A stretch of 64,000 nucleotides of DNA from Ophiobolus disseminans (Eukaryota; Ascomycota; Dothideomycetes; Pleosporales; Phaeosphaeriaceae): contig MU006246.1 in the NCBI GenBank assembly GCA_010093685.1, forward strand, positions 208,272 to 272,271. Reading direction: 5' to 3'. A program made the position numbers and the translations under genes. Positions 1 through 9,800 of this stretch are shown piece by piece (within the stretch, counting starts at the first letter, position 1; every line of letters begins with the position of its first letter). The notes under the pieces were generated by a model. That model saw only the letters and a program-made list of their open reading frames with translations, was not told the origin of the DNA and did not search any database.

Positions 1-739
1 GCACCAGGGCAGCGGATACGATGACGATAAGAGGGAACGATGCTTCTCAGAGGACTGAGATTCGTCTGGATCAGGAGCAATCGGAAGAGGCGGCACTATC
101 AAGGGGTGACACTAAGACTCGTCCAGGTACCAGTCCTTCGTATCCACACCTGTGGTTGTACAGATACTCTGACGTTGATTTATCATTGCAGCAAGGCAAG
201 TAAGATTCCCTGCTTAAACTGCTGATTGGCAAATGCAAAATCTTGCACATCGGACATGAGAAGTGTAGTTGACACTAATTAGTAAGAAACAGACAGATGA
301 TCATGGCAAAAATCTGGAAGAAACAGGATGATGAAAAAGTGAGATGAAATTCACGCTTTTCGGCTAGAGGCGAGGTATCGAATGTGGTCGTGTCTTGTTC
401 GTCATCCCTTGCTTCCACCTCGTCTACTGCGTGAACCCTTCGAGATGACCGTTAACGCCACTCAGCCGCAATATCTATCGTTGTAACCAGTCTATGCGGT
501 AAACGCCGAGAAAAGCAAGACAAATCTAGAATCGAAAAAACTGTAGACACTGCACCTTTTCCTGTCTCGGACATTTGCAACCGCGGGACACCAAGATAAG
601 CGCCACAAGGGTACTAGCTATCGTGCAGAAGTGAGGATAGCCAAGGTGTGCGATGCCCGACACATACGTGGCAAGTGGGAGAAGTATTGGTCCGGTATGC
701 AACGCCGGTGGCACTCTCTAGCAGGAAACATCCAGTGAA
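1..739. other. Intergenic, no gene seen
   Basis: This is the left edge of the window, downstream of the convergent-reading helicase gene. It contains only short overlapping open frames (about 60-70 codons) without recognisable motifs. The part next to 740 is presumably the 3' untranslated region of the helicase. No RNA gene or repeat was recognised. Confidence 0.6.
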
Positions 740-2679
740 CTAACGCTCTCTTCGCGAACCGATCCTCAACCCCGGTACACCCTTTAGACCCATCTTGCCG
801 ACGGTGGACCTCTCGATCAGAGGGGGCTCTGGGCACCCCATAGCTGCTGAATACTCGTTCGCCACGCGCACTAACTCCTGTGTTGATAACTGCAACTTCT
901 TGAGAAAGGTTTTGTTGTACCCAAGGAACGCTTGGTAAGCTTTTGCCTTGGCCTCCTCCTCAACGTTGGCGAATGCTCGGTTAAGCTTGGCCGTGTGTTC
1001 GGGTAGCTTGGAAGTGAAATCAACCGGGTAAGGGTTGATGGGCAGGGTCCTGTTAACCTTTGGAAAGAAGGCTTCTCTCTCAGACAAGACGAGAACAGCC
1101 CGACCATCCTTGCCTGCACGAGCTGTACGTCCGACTCGATGGACGTACTGTTCGGTGCTCGAGGGCAGACCAAGCTGGATCACAAGGCCGACATTGGGAA
1201 AATCCATTCCTGATGAATTCTTAAGTTGATAAGCCATTAGAAGAAGCTAGGAACGAACTTACCACGTCCGACAACATCGGAGGCGAAGAGAATGCCGCTT
1301 GCCGCTTCCTTGAATTGAGTTGTGGTGCGTGTGCGCATGGGCTGCGACATACGGCTGTGCAGCTCAAACACTTTGAACTCAGGCAAGGCATACTTGAACA
1401 AGTCGTATAGCAGTCCGACTCCGTTGGCTGTGGTGCCGAATACGATAGCCTTGAAGTCAGTGGGGTCCTGGTTGTACTCCTCCTCGATCAACGCCGAGAG
1501 TGCCGCAAATGTCTGTGCTACGGTAGGAACAGACGTGTAGAACTGTGGCACGCGCTCGTGAGTGGGAACCTCGTTCGGGTCCACAGTCGAGAGATGGGTG
1601 AAGCCTGGGAAAAGGACGATCTTGGCGATGTCGAGAACCTCCTTGGGCAGAGTAGCGGAGAAGCACATGCCTTGCCATCCGTCGCTCTTCGGCGGGATGC
1701 GCCTTAGAATCTTCTTTACGGCGGGCGCAAAGCCAGCATCGAGCATCTGGTCGGCTTCGTCCAGCACGACCGTCTTGAGATCGGTGAAGCGCTCGCGCAC
1801 ATTTTCCTCACCCAGAATGTCGTCAAGGCGGCCGGGCGTGGCGACGAGGATGGTCGGGTTCCCGTTGAGGAAGGCCTTGAGGTTGGACGCACGAGAGGTA
1901 CCGCCAAAGGCTGTGTGGCACTCCATCTTGCGTGGCAGACACGCGGTGACGCCATTGCACTCCTTTGCGATCTGTAGCGCAAGCTCGCGCGTGGGGCACA
2001 CGACGAGGATGGCCACCTTGCCCCTGCGAGGCATGTTGCCAGCTAAGAGGTTCTGTATGGCGGGCAGCAGGAAGGCGACCGTCTTGCCGGTGCCGGTCTT
2101 TGCCTGCACGACGACATCCGACGAGAGCGAGGGCAGTTCGGTGAGCACCTTTTGTTGCACAGGCGACATGAACCTAGAACAGTCAGCATAATTGCGCTAT
2201 ATACGGCAGAATCAGTCTTACTCGAAGCCCATCTTGTCCAGTCCATCGAGCAGGGCCTTGTCCAACGTGCCGCTCAGCGCTGAGAAGGGTTTCGCCGACC
2301 CGCCGCCCGCAGAGGTGCTGTACATCTGCTTGACGTCCATGGTGCCCACGGCGCCCTCGGGCTTCGGCGCTGCATTCTCGACCTTGGGCCTCTTAGGCTG
2401 CTGGGCCATGCTGGAGCGCGGAGTCGTCGGGGTGCTTGCGCTGGACGATGCGGCCGATGCTGGGCCGTTTGCTGCACCGCCGGCCGCAGCCTTGCGCGGG
2501 TGCCACTTTCGCTTGGGTGGAGGAGCCATGGTCGTGAGTGTTCTGCAACTGGATGTGAAGGGTAGAGGTGAGGAGATGCTACAAGTCGTGTTAGTTGGTG
2601 GCAGGCGCGTTCGAAGGCAAAGAACGGTCGAAGTCGAGGTCGATGAGCGGAGAGAAAGAACACGTGAAACGTATTTCAT
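740..2679 (-). CDS. MSS116: Mitochondrial DEAD-box RNA helicase, Mss116/CYT-19 type
   Basis: This is an ATP-dependent RNA helicase of the family that helps group I/II introns fold and supports mitochondrial gene expression. Exons on the minus strand are 2679-2222, 2173-1263 and 1209-740, with introns of 48 and 53 bp; joining them restores the Q-motif region (GFEFMSPVQ) and motif V. Visible motifs in order: AKTGTGKT (Walker A), PTRELA, TPGR, DEAD (VLDEADQML), SAT and HRVGRTARAG. The N-terminus from 2679 is rich in Ser/Thr/Arg with few acids and looks like a mitochondrial presequence, giving 612 residues. A second in-frame ATG at 2529 (562 residues) lacks it and would start at MAPPPKRKW. Family assignment rests on the segment after SAT (LPKEVLDIAK) and VPTVAQTFAAL, which fit Mss116/CYT-19. 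The activity follows from family knowledge; the organelle is inferred. Confidence 0.86.
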
Positions 2680-2948
2680 TGTTTGCTACATACACAAAAC
2701 CGGCTTTAGATACAAGCAACAAGCAAAAGAATGCGCCAAGTGATGTCTCGTGAAAGAATCGAATGAACCCTGCACTGCTAGTGTTTGGAAAATGTTGAAG
2801 ATAATCTAGCGTCGTTTTCTCCAACGTCATGTCAGCCATGCTTACTCAGCAGCACGAACAATTGCTGCACCCACACACAGCAGTTCGTCCAGAAATTGCT
2901 CGTATAGTCAGTGACGGGGACTTCTGAACTGATTGAATTGTTTTTGAC

Positions 2949-4662
2949 ATGCCACCTTCCAGACAAAAGCGACCTACACAACCATGGCAAGAGGTCGCTA
3001 AAGCAGCTCAGGAGCACCGAGACGGAACCATAGCCCAGCTGTCTCCTCTTATAGCTCGTGCTCCAACCAATCTACCTCCTCGTGTCATTGGTATCCCGGA
3101 GCAGTTGTCAGATGAACGCGCTCTTTCAATTACAAGTCTGCTGCCCGAAGAGCTCATTGCTTCTTTAGCAACCAGTCGACTCTCAGCAGTCGAAGTCATG
3201 TGCGCCTTCCTGCAGCAGGCAGTAATTGCTCAAGATCTTACCAACTGCATCACTGAACTGCTACCTCGGCGAGCACTCCAGCGAGCAACCGAACTCGATG
3301 AATACATGCAGGAGCACAAGCGTCCGATCGGCCCTCTCCACGGCCTTCCAATGAGTGTGAAAGAGCATGTTGGATTTGAAGGATTGAGATGCACCACGGG
3401 TTATGTTTCTCATTGGGATGTAATACCGAAAGAAGATGCACACATTCTCCAAGTACTTCACGAGGCGGGCGCCGTGTTCCATTGCCGCACCACGGTTCCA
3501 CAGACCATGATGCATCTAGAGACGGACTCTAATTTGTACGGCGTGACTACGAATCCCTACAACAGGAATCTCACATCTGGTGGCAGCTCTGGAGGCGAAG
3601 GCGCTCTGATCGCACTTCGTGGCTCATGTCTCGGAGTAGGCTCTGATGTGGGTGGCTCAATACGCAGTCCTGCTGCCAACTGTGGAATATATGGCCTGAA
3701 GCCTACAGCGTTCCGTATACCCACAGATGGGTGGGGGTACATGATGGCGGGTGCTGACACTGTTGAGTCAGTTTTAGGTCCACTTTCCACATCACTCGAG
3801 GGACTGAAGATGTTCATGAAGACAGTCATCGACGCCGAACCGTGGCTATCCGAGCCAGCGCTCATTCCAATGCCATGGCGTGCATACAGCGTACCTCAAG
3901 ATCGCCCTTTGAGAATTGGTGTACTATGGCACGACGAGATTGTCCGTCCTCACCCACCAATCGCTCGTGCTCTTAGAATCCTCACGCAACATCTGGAAGC
4001 CAACGGTGTTGAGGTGGTCGAATTCGCACCATACCTCCACGACGAAGCTTGGGCCATCCTAGCCTCTTTATACTATACTGATGGCGGCGAAGCTGACAGC
4101 GAAGACATTGCCAAATCTGGAGAACCATGGCGACCGCTGTCCAAATGGTGCGTAACATTCAACTTCAAACTACATATGAAACATACACTGACTTTGTACG
4201 CCAACCATCAGGATCATCAAAGAGAACTCGTGCGTCAAGAAGCTCTCAGTCGGCGAACTTGCCTACTGGAACGAAGAACGCGAAGCCTATCGCAAAGAGT
4301 ACGCCTTGCACTGGAATAAGTACAACATTGATGCTCTGCTCTGCCCCGTTGGCCCGAGTGTGGCTCCCAAGCATAACACGGCCAAATACTGGAACTACAC
4401 GAGCCAATGGAATCTTCTCGACTACCCTGGTGTCGTTTTCCCGGTGTGCAAAGCCGACAAGGCTATCGACGCCCAGTGGCAAGGTAATAGCAAGCCACTC
4501 AGCGGCAAGGATGAGGAGAATCGCAAATTGTGGGATCCGGAAGAGTTTCATGGCGTTCCTGTGGGCTTGCAGCTCGTTGGTCGACGATTCGAGGATGAGA
4601 AGATTCTGGGCATCTTGGAGCATATCAAGCAAAAGGTCAAGTTGCCATTTCTCGACAGCTAA
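2949..4662 (+). CDS. Amidase-signature family hydrolase
   Basis: Exons are 2949-4147 and 4212-4662; the 64-bp intron splits a Trp codon and splicing joins PLSKW to IIKENS, giving 549 residues. The amidase-signature catalytic set is present: Lys138 in SVKEH, the serine pair in SGGSSGGE (about 213-214) and the nucleophile Ser237 in GSDVGGS. Such enzymes hydrolyse carboxylic amides to acid plus ammonia; fungal members include acetamidases and fatty-acid-amide-like hydrolases. The C-terminal HGVPVGLQLVGRRFEDE is typical of the family. There is no signal peptide or membrane segment, so a cytosolic enzyme is inferred. The substrate cannot be read from sequence. The gene runs divergently from the helicase, with about 270 bp between the start codons. 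Confidence 0.88.
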
Positions 4663-4851
4663 TTACTCAGTTGGATCTTGTCCATGGGCTATGCTCTCAA
4701 TTTCTAGTAATTTGTACCCAGGTACTGAGGCTACAGACTGGCATCTAGACATCGCAACGTTGTGGGTTGTGTAGTGGTGTTATCAACACGTATTTGTGCT
4801 TGAAAAGGACATGAGGCGTGTCGGAGCGTCGCGATTCTCAAACTTGGGCTT

Positions 4852-5595
4852 TTGTCAAAGCTTCCGGGAAGCTTTCCGATTCCACAAAAGAGCTACACCA
4901 AAGGGTACCGCAGTACTCCATATGGCGCTTCCCCCAGAAAGCCGAATCCAAATTTTGGAACAGGCAAATTCGACGTGAATGTTGAAAGTCTGAGCGCCCC
5001 TGGCCGTCACATTTCACCAGACTTGGTACTAGCCGAGAGCGACCCCCTGCACCACTACATCCTGCGATCCGGATACCACAAGGGAAAGACACTAGCAGCT
5101 ATACACATCATCAAGCCCGACTACTTGCAGTGGATACATACCAAATACCACGAAGAACTACCCGGAAACCACATCCTACGCAAAGCCCTCGATCAATTCA
5201 CCCAAGAAAATGGCGCAGGAACCGCATGGACCCTCCCCCCGCTTGCCGCCGCACCACCGCGCTTCCGCGAAGACGACGGAAAGCGCCACATGTACATGCA
5301 AGAGCGCCATCTCAAGAACGCATGGAAACTTACTCCCGACGAGCTGGAGCATGCAGGCGTGCAGCACAAAGTTTCGAACTTGTTAAAGACGAAGGTGAAG
5401 AAAATTGCGCTGTTTCAGATGTATGAGTATGCGAAGAATAAGGGCATGGGTGTGGAGAAGGCGGATGAGGCGGCGAGGACGGAGGTTGGGAGGATTGTGA
5501 AGACCAGGACGAATTATAGTAGGTTTCAGAGTGGGGGATATGGTAGCGGTGGGTATGATGGGTATGATATGGATGGATATGACTTCTATTTTTAG
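4852..5595 (+). CDS. Hypothetical protein with a GKTL...YLQWI motif; 5' end unresolved
   Basis: A frame stays open from about 4804 to the stop at 5595, yet it has no ATG until deep inside; the codon at 4852 is TTG. Either a short upstream exon carrying the ATG is spliced in, with several AG acceptors possible near 4807-4860, or the gene is broken at its 5' end. The readable protein has a basic Pro/Tyr-rich start, then DPLHHYILRSGYHKGKTL followed by KPDYLQWI. This resembles the small 'fGKyKGKtl ... pdYLrWl' module (DUF3820-like) seen in some nuclease-associated proteins. A charged helical segment follows, then a Gly/Tyr-rich tail (GGYGSGGYDGYD). Function unknown. Codon-like composition and an uninterrupted run of about 250 codons argue that it is coding. 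Confidence 0.6.
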   Translation: MSKLPGSFPIPQKSYTKGYRSTPYGASPRKPNPNFGTGKFDVNVESLSAPGRHISPDLVLAESDPLHHYILRSGYHKGKTLAAIHIIKPDYLQWIHTKYHEELPGNHILRKALDQFTQENGAGTAWTLPPLAAAPPRFREDDGKRHMYMQERHLKNAWKLTPDELEHAGVQHKVSNLLKTKVKKIALFQMYEYAKNKGMGVEKADEAARTEVGRIVKTRTNYSRFQSGGYGSGGYDGYDMDGYDFYF

Positions 5596-5698
5596 GGATG
5601 GGGGTGGGATGGAGAGAAGGGTGGAGATGGAAGTAGATGTTCGAATATGGAGTTATGTATTATTACATTGTATACTTGACCAAATGGTATCAGGGATA

Positions 5699-6910
5699 TC
5701 AAACGCTGCAAACACTAACACTCGGTATGCCAAAAACATACACCATACCCCACCACCGCGCAAGCTTCTCCCCCATGCGCGTCTGTATCGCTCGATCGAC
5801 CGCACGTTGCAGTACGAGTCGTTTGGAGAAGAGCTCAAGCACTGAAAACGACCTGGTGGGTCCGAAGACATGATCGCCCACTTCGGAAGTTGGATGTTCA
5901 GCACGTGAAAGTTCGACTATTCGCGCAGCGCTCAAATCATGGGCTCTCGCCGCCGAAGTCCAAAACAACCTACTCAACGGCTCCCTCCGTTTGAAAAACT
6001 CCTCGTTCAGTTCCTCTCCATCACTCGCAGACATCTGCACGAACTTCACATACGACTTCAGCGCGCGCACGGCGTCGTTGGCGCGACAGTCCGGCAATTG
6101 TTGGTTATCTGACCACAGGCGCGAAGAGTGGTAGGGATGAGTAATGTGGCGTACGTTCCCCAAGTCGCCGAGAACCCAGTGTGTGGAGTCCTGGATGAAG
6201 ATGTTTGCGGGCTTAATATCGTCGTGGCAGTATCCGATTGTGTGGAGACGGTGGAGGTTGCTGAGGAGGGTGTTGAAGACTGGGCGGTAGCGAAAGTCTA
6301 CTTCTCGGAAGGTATGTGGTTTTTGATCCGTGGTCAAAGACTTGGCTAGAGTGTTGAGGTTCCCGCCTGAAAGCAATGGGGTGACGAGATGCCATTCTGG
6401 AGGCTTGGACGGCGAAACGGAAGTTTTGAAATATGCCTTAACGGGGAGGAACCCTTCGAGAGTGGTGTTGCTTCCGCCATCGCCGCCGATGTTAGTGTAA
6501 CTTCCTCCGAAGCGCAATGAAGCCGCTATTTCAGTTGGCCATTTCTCGCCTGTCGAGCCAGGTGCGCAGTTGCGGAATGGACTCCGACCAGGCGTGAACG
6601 TTTTGATTACCGAGTCGTTGTACGCGAACACCTTGCCTTCCCAGCCTTCACCCAAAACCCTCCATGCTTCTCTTTTGAATGTGAGTTCATCTTGAACTTC
6701 AAATTCCTCGTCAAGTCTTACGGGCAGCGCGTTCGGTGCATCGTAGAACTTGGTCGGCGAGTACTTGGCGGCCAGCGACTGTCTAGATACCGAAAAGAGG
6801 TGATGTTGGTGTAATAGTACTGCGATGAAGAGGATGACTGCGAGGCGCCAGCGCAGGTACAATAGGGAGCGCGACGTATGTGGAATGGAGACTCTGAAAG
6901 GGTGACCCAT
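5699..6910 (-). CDS. Membrane-anchored protein-kinase-like protein
   Basis: A single-exon gene of 403 residues. A hydrophobic stretch at about residues 17-33, preceded by Arg-rich sequence, suggests a type II signal anchor. A kinase fold follows: glycine loop LGEGWEGKV (86-94), Lys103 in VIK, a candidate helix-C Glu127, catalytic HDDIKPAN (Asp231) and DLG at 249-251 in place of DFG. These residues suggest a possibly active kinase. An N-terminal anchor would place the kinase domain in the Golgi/ER lumen or outside the cell, which is inference. No known subfamily was recognised. The stop lies about 100 bp from that of the preceding convergent gene. Confidence 0.8.
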   Translation of the reverse strand: MGHPFRVSIPHTSRSLLYLRWRLAVILFIAVLLHQHHLFSVSRQSLAAKYSPTKFYDAPNALPVRLDEEFEVQDELTFKREAWRVLGEGWEGKVFAYNDSVIKTFTPGRSPFRNCAPGSTGEKWPTEIAASLRFGGSYTNIGGDGGSNTTLEGFLPVKAYFKTSVSPSKPPEWHLVTPLLSGGNLNTLAKSLTTDQKPHTFREVDFRYRPVFNTLLSNLHRLHTIGYCHDDIKPANIFIQDSTHWVLGDLGNVRHITHPYHSSRLWSDNQQLPDCRANDAVRALKSYVKFVQMSASDGEELNEEFFKRREPLSRLFWTSAARAHDLSAARIVELSRAEHPTSEVGDHVFGPTRSFSVLELFSKRLVLQRAVDRAIQTRMGEKLARWWGMVYVFGIPSVSVCSV

Positions 6911-7427
6911 GGACGCAGAAGATGGGTGCTGGACTATTCTTGAGGGCCTACATATTCGAGGTGGCGCGTGTATTGCATCTTAAACCCTCGCGCACGAGAA
7001 GCCACCTGAGGAATGGAACTTGGCCAGCGTAGTGCGCCCGTTTTCCATTGTCATCGTTCCGCTGCGCCATACCGGGCTTTTAGGCCACCCAAACCTGTCA
7101 CTAGTCCCTGCTTCCATTTAAAACATCAAATGCGCAGAATGCGTGACATCGATGCGCATATTGACCATTCATATCTCGAGGAGGTTGCTTGTCGTGGCTG
7201 CGAGAGCTCTACGAAACAGGGAAGTTGGTCTTGTGCCCTCGGGTAACGGCTCACAGCCACCAGCCAAATGCATCGTGGCTTTTTTTAGGCTAATGAACAA
7301 GGCTGAGCGTTGTCTTGGAAATGACGACAGTCAAGAAGTCCTGGATACGACGGCTTAGTTTTCGAGTTGGCTGCGAATGTGATAGGAATGTGTAGGAATC
7401 ACGGAGGGATGATGCTGACGATGTGGG
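6911..7427. other. Intergenic, no gene seen
   Basis: The upstream region of the kinase-like gene. Only short open frames without recognisable motifs are present, ending at the left end of a MITE copy. Confidence 0.55.
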
Positions 7428-7571
7428 CTCTTAGTAAGTCGTGAAAGCTGGCAAAAGATTAAGCTTGGCGACTACATCAACGTATATAAGAAATGTTCCA
7501 AATCCTAAAAACTCTCTGTAGACAGACAGGGTAATGCATCTTTATTTCTGGCTTTCGCGACTTACCGAGAG
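7428..7571. mobile_element. MITE-like element, copy 1 (144 bp)
   Basis: A non-autonomous inverted-repeat element. The left end begins CTCTTAGTAAGTCGTGAAAG and the right end closes with the inverse complement of CTCTCGGTAAGTCGCGAAAG, so the terminal inverted repeats span about 25 bp. The pentamer GTGGG flanks it on both sides (7423-7427 and 7572-7576) and may be a target-site duplication. The interior matches a second copy at 18365-18509, notably AAGCTTGgCGACTACATC near the left end. There is no open frame of note inside. The mobilising transposase is not in the window. Confidence 0.8.
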
Positions 7572-8491
7572 GTGGGCTGTCGCGCAGGGCTGCTGCCACG
7601 TTTTTGCCCCACTCCCGAGGTCTTGTTTAATGTCAGCATCTATACCTACTCAAGGAGTAGCATGTAACAGGAAGATATATATTCGCTCTCTTCGATAATC
7701 AGTCTCTATCAACCAACCAACTTCTTCCTCAACCCTCCTTCTCACATGTTGACATTTAAGAACACTTCACTTTTGCTCTCATACCCCAAATGTAATCTAT
7801 CTCCACAACAGCAGCATCATTTAATGTTAATTATCAATTAGTGCTGCCACGCATAACAGGGAACACATGTGAGACGAAAATTTTGACTGGAAGCCCTGGA
7901 GGCTCCCGCAGCGGGACGGGGCGTTCATTTTTCGCAGTGCAACAAATGCGACGGAGACTTGTGGCTCAACATCGATCAGTCATGACTCAAAATCACCAGA
8001 AATCTTACTTTGATGGTCTCGCTGCACCGTGTTTCGACAGTGAGAATTTGAACGGCAATTTCGACGAATTTGACGAATTGTCCGATCGTGGAAGGACGAG
8101 CGCCTTGTACCTGGAAATACCCATCCAAAGCACCCTGTTCTGATCCGTCTTGTGGAGTCCTTGCATGTAGACTTCAGCCTGCTGGTGCAGCTTTTGATGG
8201 ATTGGCAGACGCACTTGCAGGCATTAGAGATCGTGTCGAACCAATGCTAGGTGCCTAGATACATTTCGCCTCATGCTTCAACGATTGCAAGACATTGACA
8301 TACAATCACTCCAGGAAATTTCAAACATGGAAGATGTCACATCACGCGTTAAGGACGCCTCTCGCAGTCCGAAGAGTCTAGTGATCACTACCTAGGTATT
8401 CATGAATTGTCGCTGCTGGTACACGTTGGACATGCTGAAGAACGGTAGTTGCGGACTTTTCATCTCAGAAACCAGCACAACATAATATTTT
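7572..8491. other. Intergenic, no gene seen
   Basis: AT-richer sequence between the MITE copy and the small protease-like gene. Short frames at 7841-8143 and on the opposite strand overlap one another and carry no motif. I see no gene or RNA here. Confidence 0.5.
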
Positions 8492-9016
8492 CTACATTCC
8501 ATCCGTCAACATAGCCTCCACCATCTGCACATGTCGGTTCGCATTTGTCTCGCTCCACTCAGTATCGTAGTTCAGTCCATAAGGCCAGAAGTGGGAACCG
8601 CCACAGTTTATCTTCGCACTCGCTCCATCCCAACTCCTCAGTAACGGGAGCGCCGTCTTCCAATCCCCAGCAGCGCACTTCCTATCGAACGCAGCAGTCT
8701 GTCCGACGCCCAAAGTATGGCTGATCTCATGCATAGCAGTGCGCTCGTTCATGTACGAGCGATTCGAGCCGAACCGAAGGTCGCCGTTGTACGAAGCTTC
8801 AGCAGTGGGTACACCCGGAGCGTAGTAGACTTTGATGACTTTGGATGCGTCGGAGTACTTGGAGTAGCGGAGCACGGCCTTTTGCATCGCGGCTTCAATC
8901 TTGGTGTAGGCGTCTTTTTGATCGGCCGTGGGCGCGGAGGCTTTTTGGAGCGTCCATGTTATTGTTGCAGAGCTAGTGCAGGCGTACAACGCGACGAAGA
9001 AGAGGGAGAATTGCAT
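8492..9016 (-). CDS. Small secreted zinc-metalloprotease-like protein
   Basis: A single exon encoding 174 residues. The first about 17 residues (MQFSLFFVALYACTSSA) form a plausible signal peptide. The mature part contains AMHEISHTLGVGQ, matching the HExxHxxG zinc-site pattern of metzincin-type peptidases, although the third ligand position, usually His or Asp, reads Gln here. Two cysteines (in RKCAAG and KINCGG) could form a disulfide bridge. The small size and secretion resemble fungal secreted proteases or effectors; this is inference. A TATA-like string on the minus strand at about 9106-9113 lies about 90 bp upstream of the start. It stands alone in a gene-poor region. Confidence 0.78.
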   Translation of the reverse strand: MQFSLFFVALYACTSSATITWTLQKASAPTADQKDAYTKIEAAMQKAVLRYSKYSDASKVIKVYYAPGVPTAEASYNGDLRFGSNRSYMNERTAMHEISHTLGVGQTAAFDRKCAAGDWKTALPLLRSWDGASAKINCGGSHFWPYGLNYDTEWSETNANRHVQMVEAMLTDGM

Positions 9017-9729
9017 GGTGGTTGAGTTCGAAAAGCGGACAGAGAAATGGGGATGGATCGGAATTTGACGACTTCGTACTTGGATTGATTACCAGCAGCG
9101 GCGACGTATATAATGATAAGTACGTATAGCCAGCCCGGGACAACTCAGGGTTTTCGGTGTAAAGCTGCGTCCCCTAATTGATCTTGTGATGTAGTCTCGA
9201 CACGGTCATAACACCATTTCAGGACATGACTAATAACGCATTTCGAGAATACACGGACGCTTCTCGTTCCCTCCAATGAATCAGTCTTGTTCGATTTGTT
9301 TAATAGCACCTTCCACAAAACCCTTGTTCTGATGTTTATCGTAGATTGCCTTGGCTCTCCCCGAGAGGGGTCTTGAAACTGTCCAGGGTCGGAGAAATTA
9401 CAGTTTCCCCACAATATGCCGGCACATTTCTAGGGTGCATTTCGCTTGCATCGGAGTAATGCTGGATGCAGCAAGTCGTCGAAAGATGTTTGGAAAGAGT
9501 GTATGAGGGAGTTGACTTAGTCGTTGGCGGTCGGAACTTTTCAGTGGTTAGTCCATCCGGGCATGCATGACCCCACTCCGACACCGGGAGGACTAACTGT
9601 AACTAGAGTTGCGAATTGATAAATCTTTGCTGTCTCTATGTTCCTGTTCATTAGAAGTAATACTGCTGCCCGATCTATTCTTATGTTTATAAATTTCGTG
9701 CAATGAAATTTCTCCATCAAACAATCACA
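9017..9729. other. Intergenic, no gene seen
   Basis: Promoter side of the secreted protease-like gene up to the tRNA. It holds the minus-strand TATA-like string near 9106-9113. No convincing coding frame was found. Confidence 0.5.
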
Positions 9730-9800
9730 GCATCGGTGGTTTAGTGGTAAAATTAGCCGTTGCCATCGGCTAGCCCCGGGTTCGATTCCCGGCCGATGCA
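9730..9800 (+). tRNA. tRNA-Gly (anticodon GCC)
   Basis: A 71-nt cloverleaf: acceptor stem GCATCGG pairs with CCGATGC, followed by discriminator A. The D arm is in TGGTTTAGTGGTA, the anticodon stem-loop GCCGTTGCCATCGGC carries anticodon GCC, and the T arm is CCGGGTTCGATTCCCGG with a matching B box. There is no intron. A T-run at 9807-9811 fits a polymerase III terminator. CCA follows the gene in the genomic sequence at 9801-9803; eukaryotic tRNA genes normally do not encode it, so this is probably coincidence. Confidence 0.97.

Noticed and set aside
2170..2221. Apparent frameshift in the helicase gene
   Set aside because: The break coincides with a GTAAG...CTAG intron, and splicing restores the Q-motif region.
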